NCBI RefSeq assembly: GCF_007992715.1
Contig: NZ_BKAU01000001.1
Coordinates: 2,480,001-2,544,000, forward strand
Source of the DNA: Chitinophaga cymbidii
Lineage (GTDB): Bacteria > Bacteroidota > Bacteroidia > Chitinophagales > Chitinophagaceae
Direction: 5' to 3'
Length of the DNA: 64,000 nt
Part shown: one piece after another, positions 27,489-35,458 of the stretch
Layout: every line of letters begins with the position of its first letter
How positions within the stretch are numbered: the stretch's first letter is position 1
Notes under the pieces: model-generated
What the model saw: the letters and a program-made list of their open reading frames with translations, nothing else
Told to the model about the DNA's origin: nothing
Databases searched by the model: none
Program-made: the position numbers and the translations under genes

Positions 27489-28079
27489 ATGGAGTCCGCT
27501 AAACTTGAACAGGAACTTTTAAAGCGATCAGCTGCAGGGGATGCCACCGCGTTTGCGGAGCTTTTCCGGATGTACCGGCATAAGCTGTACAGCTTTCTGC
27601 TGCGTGCCAGCGGTTCCCCGGAGATGGCGGAAGACATTACCCAGGACATATTTCTGAAACTCTGGAAAAACCGCGAATTGCTGACCGGGATAGCGCAGTT
27701 CGGGGGATATATTTACCGGATGGCGCAGCACCAGGTGATCAATTCGCTGAAGCGGATGGCCAGGGAAACGCTGATCCTGGGCGAGCTTGGCAAAACACAG
27801 CCGCTGGCGGGCCCGGATGCGGAAGCGCAGCTTAGCCTGCAGGAGGTTACGCAAAGCCTGCACCATGCGCTGGACAAACTCACGCCCAAGCAAAAACTGG
27901 TTTATACCCTCAGCCGGGAAAGAGGGCTGAAGCACGAAGAGATCGCCCGTTACCTGAACATTTCCCCTTCTACCGTTAACAACCACATGATAGAAGCCCT
28001 GCGCCTGATCCGGCAGCAGCTGCGCACCAGTCCCGAAGCGTTTACCGTACTGCTGGTTTTGCTGGTTTTTGTTCCCTGA
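27489..28079 (+). CDS. ECF-type RNA polymerase sigma factor (FecI-like)
   Basis: A 196-residue extracytoplasmic-function sigma factor. Region 2 spans about 20-85 (FAELFRMYRHKLYSFLL, EDITQDIFLKLWKNRELL). Region 4 spans about 125-180, starting LTPKQKLVYTLSRERGLKHEE and containing the recognition helix in YLNISPSTVNNHMIEAL. The hydrophobic tail (VLLVLLVFVP) is common in Bacteroidota members. In the phylum these factors are released by FecR anti-sigma factors when a SusC receptor binds its ligand. FecR and an STN-domain SusC follow downstream, so this is the probable switch of the locus. A lipoprotein gene on the other strand separates it from FecR, which is unusual. Confidence 0.94.
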   Translation: MESAKLEQELLKRSAAGDATAFAELFRMYRHKLYSFLLRASGSPEMAEDITQDIFLKLWKNRELLTGIAQFGGYIYRMAQHQVINSLKRMARETLILGELGKTQPLAGPDAEAQLSLQEVTQSLHHALDKLTPKQKLVYTLSRERGLKHEEIARYLNISPSTVNNHMIEALRLIRQQLRTSPEAFTVLLVLLVFVP

Positions 28080-28338
28080 CTACAGCGAAGCCTGATGGCC
28101 CGGTATGGTCGCCATTTTCGTTTGTCGTAAAAAAACGCTGATAGAATATTCACAAAATTAACGGCAGATCAAGTCCACATCATCTCCACCTCACATCCAC
28201 CTTGTCCGGCCCGTTCCTTCGGTTACCATGGCCGTTTTCCGGCTATATCCGGCATTGTTTTCCAGCTCAAAGTTAATACTATCAATAGGAGATAACCTGA
28301 TTACCTACTGAATCGTTATCAATTGGGTGTAAGATCAA

Positions 28339-28743
28339 TTAACGGGCTATCCCCTGATGAATGATAAATATTTCTTTCAGGTGATAGGTTACTGGTGACG
28401 GAACTTCACATCCTGTAGTTTCAACCTTTTCTCTAGTGATTGTTTTATACTCAATACCAATGCTGGTACCCAGTTCCTGCAGTTCAGGGAGCAGCCCTTT
28501 CACTTTAATTACGTTAGTGTAGGTTTCGTTGTCCACAACGATAGTGTCGCCTATGGACGGAGTATTGGGGTGTACGGTGCAATCGAGCAGCCAGTAGTCA
28601 TTATCCGGATCAGGATGACAGGTTTCTTTGCCGATGAGGTATCCTGCAATGAACTTGGTTTCCACCTTGTAAGGACGTTTGGTACAAGAAAGTGCGAACA
28701 AAAGCAAGGCTAACCAGGGCAAGGATAAAGGGCTTGGTTTCAT
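28339..28743 (-). CDS. Small orphan lipoprotein
   Basis: A 134-residue predicted lipoprotein with a signal sequence and lipobox LFALSC, cleaved before C20. The mature part is beta-strand rich with three further cysteines (CHPDPDNDYWLLDC, TTGCEVPSP), which could form disulfides. I recognise no family. It lies on the opposite strand between the sigma factor and FecR genes and is visibly AT-richer than them, so it could be a later insertion. The start ATG (complement of 28741-28743) is supported by the signal peptide. Confidence 0.65.
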   Translation of the reverse strand: MKPSPLSLPWLALLLFALSCTKRPYKVETKFIAGYLIGKETCHPDPDNDYWLLDCTVHPNTPSIGDTIVVDNETYTNVIKVKGLLPELQELGTSIGIEYKTITREKVETTGCEVPSPVTYHLKEIFIIHQGIAR

Positions 28744-28958
28744 GGGGTAAAGCTTGAATTCCTATTAAATTTAAAGAAAATATGTGGGACGGGAAGAATG
28801 CATCCATAAAATAGGACAGTCGCAAAAATATTGGTCATACTTTTCAGTCGCTGTATCATGGACGCGAACCACTTGCTACCGTCCTGAAAATATTTTTCTG
28901 AAAAAACTAGGTATACTTTTTTTTCCAATTGTCTATTAAAAGGGTAAATCACTCAAGC

Positions 28959-30119
28959 ATGTTGAGAGAACGTATGCAATACCTCATGGAAAGGTATTTT
29001 AATGACACCTGCACCGCGGAAGAGAGGCAAGAACTGGCGGAATGGATCAGCGAAGCGGGGCATGACGACGACCTGAAGGCCGTTGTTGCACAGACCTGGG
29101 AGCGGTTCCATCCCGCGGACCAGATGCCTGACGAGGTTTCCGCGCGTATCCAGGCGGCGCTTTTCAGCGATGAGAAGCTCCGCGTGCGTTCCCTCTACCG
29201 CTGGCTGGCCGCTGCATGCGTATTGCTGCTGGCGGTGGGCGCCGGCTTGTTCTGGTTAAGCAAATCAGAAAAACCCGCCCCGCAGGTGGCGCAGCATAAC
29301 CGCTATAAAAATGAAGTGCCCGCGGGCGGCAACAAAGCGGTGCTGACACTCGGCGATGGCACGGTGATTAACCTGGACAGCGCCGCGAACGGCGTACTGA
29401 CAACACAGGGGCGCGTACGGGTGGTGAAGCTGGCCAACGGGCAATTGTCCTACGAGCTGGAAGGCCAGGCGGACGGCGTGGTGCTGTACAACACCATGCG
29501 CACGCCGCGCGGCGGAGAATACCGCCTTTCCCTGCCGGACGGCACCATCGCCTGGCTGAACGCCGCGTCGTCCATTACCTATCCCACCGCATTTACCGGC
29601 GATATCCGGGATGTGAAGATTACTGGTGAAGTATATTTTGAAGTGGCGAAAGATGCCGGCAAGCCGTTCATGGTGGAAGCCGGAAAAATGAAAATAGAAG
29701 TACTGGGCACGCATTTCAATGTGAATGCATATGCCGCCGAACCGATGGTGAAGACCACCTTGCTGGAAGGCGCGGTGAAAGTATCCGGCGGCGGGCGCGG
29801 AGATGTACTGCAACCCGGCCAGCAGGCCCAGCTGGCACGTAACGGGGATATGAAAGTGGTGGATGATGTGGATTTGGAAGCAGTGATGGCGTGGAAGAAC
29901 GGGTACTTCCAGTTCCTGGATGCGGACATGCCTGCGGTGATGCGGCAACTGGAAAACTGGTACGACGTGACGGTGAGCTATGAAGAAGGATTTGTGCCGC
30001 GCAGAAGCTTCGGCGGCGGTATTCAGCGGTCGCTGCCACTGTCTAAAGTATTGACAATTTTAGAGGAGAATAATGTCAGATTCCGCGTAGAAGGGAAGAA
30101 TATCACGGTTTTGAAATAA
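28959..30119 (+). CDS. FecR-family anti-sigma factor
   Basis: A 386-residue single-pass inner-membrane protein that holds and activates the ECF sigma factor. A short cytoplasmic N-terminus (MLRERMQYLMERYFNDTC...) precedes a membrane helix near residues 85-105 (WLAAACVLLLAVGAGLFWL). The FecR domain follows (SLPDGTIAWLNAASSITYP, GEVYFEVAKD, VLGTHFNVNAY), then the C-terminal DUF4974/STN-like domain (MRQLENWYDVTVSYEEG ... SKVLTILEENN). I chose the ATG at 28959. An upstream TTG at 28929 is less likely. It is followed 166 bp later by the SusC gene, whose STN domain should contact this protein's C-terminus. Confidence 0.94.
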   Translation: MLRERMQYLMERYFNDTCTAEERQELAEWISEAGHDDDLKAVVAQTWERFHPADQMPDEVSARIQAALFSDEKLRVRSLYRWLAAACVLLLAVGAGLFWLSKSEKPAPQVAQHNRYKNEVPAGGNKAVLTLGDGTVINLDSAANGVLTTQGRVRVVKLANGQLSYELEGQADGVVLYNTMRTPRGGEYRLSLPDGTIAWLNAASSITYPTAFTGDIRDVKITGEVYFEVAKDAGKPFMVEAGKMKIEVLGTHFNVNAYAAEPMVKTTLLEGAVKVSGGGRGDVLQPGQQAQLARNGDMKVVDDVDLEAVMAWKNGYFQFLDADMPAVMRQLENWYDVTVSYEEGFVPRRSFGGGIQRSLPLSKVLTILEENNVRFRVEGKNITVLK

Positions 30120-30285
30120 CAAAAAAATATCCACGATTATGAAACGAACGCCGCAAACGTAAACAGATCAGCCTGCCGCTGAAAAAAAGCCAGAAATGGT
30201 TGCAACATCTCTGGCGGACGTTCAGCTGGCATGAACACTCAATCGGCTAGGACTGCCTATTCATTCAACCAAACAATGCAAATGT

Positions 30286-33200
30286 ATGCAATTTAAATTT
30301 ATCGCTTTCCGGAAGCGGACGGCCGTTGCTACACCAATTCCCGTACCGCCCGGAGTACACGGTGCGGGCTCCGGCCACCGTCTGCAAAACTCAACCAAAA
30401 TTTTGTTAGCTATGAAGTTAACATGCGTGTTCCTGACGGTCTTGTTCCTGAATGTAAGTGCCACCGGCGTATCGCAGACGGTGAGCTTTTCAGGCAGAAA
30501 TGTGAAACTGAAAACGATCTTTTCCGCTATCCACAAACAAACCGGCTATGTGGTATTTTATGATAACAGTTTGATCAAAGACGCAGATCCTGTAACGATC
30601 TCGTTGATGAATGCGCCGCTGGAAACCTTCCTGACGGCCTCCCTGCAGGGGCAGGACCTGAGCTATTTCATCATCGACAAAACGATCACCATCAAAAAAA
30701 CGCCGCCGCTCCGGGTGGTTTCCCCTTTCATTCTTCCTCCGGTGACGATTACCGGCAGGGTAACGGATGAAACGGGAGCGGGATTGCCCGGCGTGACCGT
30801 ACTGGTGAAGGGTACCCGCTTGGGTACTACTACCGATGAAAAAGGCGAGTTCAAATTCACCGGTATTGACGATAAAGCGGTACTTGTGTTTTCCTATATC
30901 GGTTATGCCACTGCCGAGGTAGAAGTGGCCGGCAGAAAAAAGGTGGACGTGATGATGGAAATAGCGGACAATACCACGCTGGAAAGTGTGGTAGTAGTGG
31001 GTTACGGCTCCATCAGGAAAAGCGACCTCACCGGTTCCGTATCCGCCGTGGAAGGCAAGGAGATCGCCGCCAGGAAAACCACGCAGATCTCTCAGGCACT
31101 GCAAGGCTCCATGCCCGGCGTAACGGTGACAAGAAGCAATAATGCCCCCGGCGCCACCGCCACCATCCGCGTGCGCGGCATCACTACGCTCAACGACGCC
31201 GGCGCTTCACCGCTGATCATCCTGGACGGGGTGCCGGTGGATGATATCAACTCCATCAACCCGAACGATGTTGACAATATCTCCGTGCTGAAAGACGCCG
31301 CCTCCGCATCCATCTACGGATCAAGGGCTGCGGCCGGCGTGATCCTCGTGACCACCAAGCGGGCGAAGAGCGGCCAGCTGAGCCTGGACTACACTTATGA
31401 GTATGGCGTGGAAAAACCTACTGTACTGCCGGATTATGTGGACGTGAAAAGGTTCATGCAGCTCACCAACGAACTACGCTGGAACGACAACGGCAACAAT
31501 ACCAACGAATATCCCACTTATCCGAAAGCCACCATCGATAATTATGACCAGCTGCATGCGGACAACCCGGATGAATACCCGGATACCGACTGGCGCAGCA
31601 TGATCCTGCATAATTCAGCGCCCCGGCAAAGCCACATCCTGAGCGTTTCCGGCGGTGGCAAGACCATCCGCTCACGGGTATCCCTGGCATACGATAAAAC
31701 GGACGCGCTGTACGATGACCGCACTTACGAACGCCTGACGGCCCGCATCAACAACGATATCACCATCAACAAGTACCTGTCCGCCAGCGTAGACATCAAC
31801 TTCCGCCGTTCCATCATCAAGCAGCCGACGGTCAATCCCATGTATAAAATGGGCATTGTACCGCCGTTGTATGCGGCCATGTGGTCAGACGGCAGGATCG
31901 GCGCGGGAAAGGACGGCGCGAATATTTACGCGCAATTGAAATACGGTGGTTTTGATCACGACTGGTACAACCAGATCGGTGGTAAAATAGGGCTGGATTT
32001 CACGCCTATTGAAGGATTGAAGTTCTCCGGCATTATTTCTCCGTTTGCGGGTTTCGACAAGATGAAGACCTTCAACAAGAAGGTGCCGTATACCTCCTGG
32101 AACAACCCGAACTCGGTGTCAGGTTATATAGAAGGCGCCAACGAAACAAAACTGTCGGAGAACCGCAACGACAATCAGCGGTATACCATACAGGCGCTGG
32201 CGAACTACACCAAGCAGCTGGGCAGTCATAACCTCAACATACTGGCGGGCTACGAATATTTCTATGCTTTTGATGAAGGTCTGGGCGCCTCCCGCGGGCA
32301 GTATATCCTGGACAATTATCCGTACCTGAACCTCGGCCCGCTGGAGTTCCGCGACAACAGCGGCAACGCAACAGAAAACGCCTACCGCTCCTGGTTCGGC
32401 CGTGTGATGTATAACTACAAGGATAGATACCTGTTGCAGGCGAATATCCGTTACGACGCTTCTTCCCGTTTCGCACCGGGCTACCGCTGGGGTTCCTTCC
32501 CGTCCGTATCGGCCGGCTGGATCATCTCGCAGGAGCCGTTTATGAGCAAGACATCCAACTGGCTGTCTTTCCTGAAGGTCCGCGCTTCCTGGGGAACGCT
32601 GGGTAATGAAAGGATCGGCGACAACTTCTATCCCTACCAGGCGCTGCTCCGCTTCGAAACCAATTCGCTGTTCTACCGCGGCAACACCGCTGTGTCCGCG
32701 CAATCCGCCGCGCAATGGCAATATATTATCCGCGACATATCCTGGGAAACGACCGAATCGTACGACTTCGGGATGGACGTGAACTTCCTGGACAACAGGC
32801 TGCGTGTGACCGCGGACTATTACAGGAAGACCACCCGCGACATCCTGCTGGAGCTGGAAATACCGGACTACATCGGGTTTGACAATCCTTACCAGAATAC
32901 CGGCAACATGTACACCACCGGCTGGGAATTCCAGGCGGGATGGAACGACAAGATCGGCGATTTCACCTACAGCGTTTCCGCCAACATATCCGACTTTGTG
33001 TCAAAGATGGGCGATCTCGGCGGCACGGAATTCCTGGGCGACAAGATCAAGACCTTCGGCAGCGAGTTTGACGAGTGGTATGGATATCTTTCTGACGGGC
33101 TTTTCCAGACGCAGGATGAAGTGGACAAATCCCCCACGCTGAATGCCAACACCCGGCCCGGCGACGTACGCTACAAGGACATCAGCGGTCCTAACGGCGT

Positions 33201-33756
33201 ACCCGATGGAAAAATATCTCCTGAATACGACCGTGTATTGTTAGGCGGCTCGCTGCCCCGTTACATGTACGGCGCTACTTTGCAGGGCGGTTATAAAAAC
33301 TGGAACCTCGGCATCGTGATACAAGGCGTAGGCAAGCAAAATTCAAGGCTGACCACTGATATTGTGCGGCCGCTGCTGGAAAACTACGGCAACTTCCCGC
33401 TGATACTCGATGGAGCAAGCTGGAGCCATTACAACACGCCGGAGCAGAACCTCCAGGCAAAATACCCGCGCTATTCCAACACCGCCGCCGGGAACAACTA
33501 TACGCTCTCCGACTACTGGCTGATCAAAGGCTCTTATTTCCGCCTCAAGAACGTCAACCTGAGCTATACCGTTCCCAGGTCACTGACAGAAAGGATCAAG
33601 ATACAAGACCTGCGGGTATATGGAGCCGTTTCGGACCTGTTCTCCCTCCATCATTTCCCGAAAGGATGGGACCCGGAATGGGGCAGAGATGCATCCAACA
33701 ACCTGGGCTATCCCATCACCATGTCATTTGTATTCGGCGTATCTGTTAAGTTTTAA
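30286..33756 (+). CDS. SusC/RagA-family TonB-linked outer-membrane transporter with STN domain
   Basis: An 1156-residue TonB-dependent channel. A long positively charged N-terminus leads into a signal peptide (MKLTCVFLTVLFLNVSAT, from residue 43), so a start at 30412 is possible. The STN signalling domain spans about 66-137. It is followed by a carboxypeptidase-regulatory-like domain (ITGRVTDETGAGLPGV, GEFKFTG), the plug (TTLESVVVVGYGSIRKSDLTG, then SIYGSRAAAGVILVTTKR) and the barrel ending in FVFGVSVKF. The STN domain marks it as a sensor-transporter that signals through FecR to the sigma factor. The SusD partner begins 6 bp after its stop. The transported substrate is not known, though the downstream flavoenzymes suggest that it is oxidised or reduced outside the cytoplasm. 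Confidence 0.96.
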   Translation: MQFKFIAFRKRTAVATPIPVPPGVHGAGSGHRLQNSTKILLAMKLTCVFLTVLFLNVSATGVSQTVSFSGRNVKLKTIFSAIHKQTGYVVFYDNSLIKDADPVTISLMNAPLETFLTASLQGQDLSYFIIDKTITIKKTPPLRVVSPFILPPVTITGRVTDETGAGLPGVTVLVKGTRLGTTTDEKGEFKFTGIDDKAVLVFSYIGYATAEVEVAGRKKVDVMMEIADNTTLESVVVVGYGSIRKSDLTGSVSAVEGKEIAARKTTQISQALQGSMPGVTVTRSNNAPGATATIRVRGITTLNDAGASPLIILDGVPVDDINSINPNDVDNISVLKDAASASIYGSRAAAGVILVTTKRAKSGQLSLDYTYEYGVEKPTVLPDYVDVKRFMQLTNELRWNDNGNNTNEYPTYPKATIDNYDQLHADNPDEYPDTDWRSMILHNSAPRQSHILSVSGGGKTIRSRVSLAYDKTDALYDDRTYERLTARINNDITINKYLSASVDINFRRSIIKQPTVNPMYKMGIVPPLYAAMWSDGRIGAGKDGANIYAQLKYGGFDHDWYNQIGGKIGLDFTPIEGLKFSGIISPFAGFDKMKTFNKKVPYTSWNNPNSVSGYIEGANETKLSENRNDNQRYTIQALANYTKQLGSHNLNILAGYEYFYAFDEGLGASRGQYILDNYPYLNLGPLEFRDNSGNATENAYRSWFGRVMYNYKDRYLLQANIRYDASSRFAPGYRWGSFPSVSAGWIISQEPFMSKTSNWLSFLKVRASWGTLGNERIGDNFYPYQALLRFETNSLFYRGNTAVSAQSAAQWQYIIRDISWETTESYDFGMDVNFLDNRLRVTADYYRKTTRDILLELEIPDYIGFDNPYQNTGNMYTTGWEFQAGWNDKIGDFTYSVSANISDFVSKMGDLGGTEFLGDKIKTFGSEFDEWYGYLSDGLFQTQDEVDKSPTLNANTRPGDVRYKDISGPNGVPDGKISPEYDRVLLGGSLPRYMYGATLQGGYKNWNLGIVIQGVGKQNSRLTTDIVRPLLENYGNFPLILDGASWSHYNTPEQNLQAKYPRYSNTAAGNNYTLSDYWLIKGSYFRLKNVNLSYTVPRSLTERIKIQDLRVYGAVSDLFSLHHFPKGWDPEWGRDASNNLGYPITMSFVFGVSVKF

Positions 33757-33762
33757 AACCGC

Positions 33763-35457
33763 ATGATCATGAAATTCAAATTATATATCACCTGCATGGG
33801 CCTGTTCTTCATGGCAGCCTGCGCGAAGCTGGACCTGAACCCGTTGTCCGACGGATCGAGTGAAACGTGGAACTCCACAGCGGAAGAAATCGAAATGTCC
33901 CTCAACGGGTTATACAAAGATGTTTTCTGGCCGCAGGATAACGACGACTGGACAGATGATTTTATGTACCGCGATGTTACCACGCCCATTACCGGCGCTA
34001 CGATAAACGGCGAAACCGATTTTGTGCGTACCTGGTGGGTAAACAGCTACAAGGTCATTGCACGGGCCAACACCATTGTGCACAGCGTGAGCAGGGCCGC
34101 GGACAAGCTGTCCCCCACACAGATCAACCGTTACTCGGGAGAAGCGCGTTTCGTGCGCGCGGCGCAGTATTCAAAGCTGTTATCGCATTACGGCAATATC
34201 ATCTACACCGATTCCGCGATGGACATTGACCAGGCATTGCAGCAGAAGCAGGTAGAAAAAGCTATCGTATTGCAAAAGATCTATGCCGATTTTGATTTCG
34301 CAGCGGAAAACCTGCCGCCTTCCTATACCGCCAACGAACTGAAACGCGCCACCTCCGGCGCCGCGCTGGCCATGAAAGCCCGTATCGCCCTGCAAATGGA
34401 AGACTGGGCCACCGCCGCGGAAGCGGCAAAGGATTGTATGGACCAGGATATCTACAAGCTGCATCCGGATTTCAGCAGCCTCTTCCTCTCCAAAACAAAG
34501 AATTCGGTGGAGATGGTATTCGGTCTGCCCAGGTCCATTGCCCTGAATGTGAAGATGGGCGACCTGCAGAACTATGTGCCGCGCAATCCGGGCGGATGGG
34601 GCGCCAAGAACCCGTCCTGGGACCTGTTCTGCGCTTTCCTTTGCACGGACGGCCTGCCCATTGATGAATCGCCTTCTTTTGATCCGCATAATCCCTTCCT
34701 GAACCGTGATCCGCGTTGTGCCGCTACCATCGTGCCTTTCGGGACTTCCTTCCTGGGCTACACCTATCAGCCGCATCCGGATTCTCTGAAAGTATGGAAG
34801 GATGCCGACATGAAATATGTGGAGAACAAAGACAACCGCGCGGTGGCGATTTTCGCATCTTACAACGGCCTCATCTGGAAGAAAGGGGTAGACGGCGACT
34901 GGCTACTGAACTCCTGGAACGCGGAGCCTGACAAGATCATCATCCGCTATGCCGATGTGCTGCTGATGTATGCCGAAGCAAAGATGGAGCTGAACCAGAT
35001 CGACCAGACCGTGCTGGATGCCGTGAACCAGGTACGCGCCAGGGCGTATGGAGTGGACTATACGGCTACCAATCTTTATCCCGCGGTAACTACTACCGAT
35101 CAGACCGAACTGAGAAGGATCATCCGTACAGAAAGAAGAATGGAATTTGCCAAGGAAGGCATCCGTTATATGGACATCATCCGCTGGAAGCTCGCAGAGA
35201 AAGTATTGAACAACATCAACTACGGCATGCTCGATCCGGCGGACCTGCGTACGAAAGTAGTGCAGCCCGGCCTGTGGTTCTTCCCGCAAACGCCGGCCAT
35301 TGATGAAGATGGCGTGGCCGATTTCACCGCACTGGCGGATGCCGGGTTGATCAAAACAGTAGCTGTTCGCAAGTTTGACGAAACACGGCAGTATCTCTGG
35401 CCGATTCCTTCTACCGAAGTACTCACCAGCGGCCTGGACCAAAACCCGAACTATTGA
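33763..35457 (+). CDS. SusD/RagB-family nutrient-binding lipoprotein
   Basis: A 564-residue outer-membrane lipoprotein that lids the SusC channel and captures its substrate. The lipobox is FMAACAKL. The N-terminal SusD-like region includes EMSLNGLYKDVFWPQ and the TPR-like helices (ARFVRAAQYSKLLSHYGNI). The C-terminal domain has the family markers KIIIRYADVLLMYAEAK, IIRTERRMEFAKEGIRYMD and LWPIPSTEV. It immediately follows SusC, so they form one transporter. The next gene begins 1 bp after its stop, which implies that the downstream orphan lipoprotein and redox genes are expressed with it. Confidence 0.96.
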   Translation: MIMKFKLYITCMGLFFMAACAKLDLNPLSDGSSETWNSTAEEIEMSLNGLYKDVFWPQDNDDWTDDFMYRDVTTPITGATINGETDFVRTWWVNSYKVIARANTIVHSVSRAADKLSPTQINRYSGEARFVRAAQYSKLLSHYGNIIYTDSAMDIDQALQQKQVEKAIVLQKIYADFDFAAENLPPSYTANELKRATSGAALAMKARIALQMEDWATAAEAAKDCMDQDIYKLHPDFSSLFLSKTKNSVEMVFGLPRSIALNVKMGDLQNYVPRNPGGWGAKNPSWDLFCAFLCTDGLPIDESPSFDPHNPFLNRDPRCAATIVPFGTSFLGYTYQPHPDSLKVWKDADMKYVENKDNRAVAIFASYNGLIWKKGVDGDWLLNSWNAEPDKIIIRYADVLLMYAEAKMELNQIDQTVLDAVNQVRARAYGVDYTATNLYPAVTTTDQTELRRIIRTERRMEFAKEGIRYMDIIRWKLAEKVLNNINYGMLDPADLRTKVVQPGLWFFPQTPAIDEDGVADFTALADAGLIKTVAVRKFDETRQYLWPIPSTEVLTSGLDQNPNY

Positions 35458-35458
35458 T

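Noticed and set aside
28095-28125. Short hairpin after the sigma-factor gene
   Set aside because: The 5-bp stem is too weak and the T-run too short to call a terminator.
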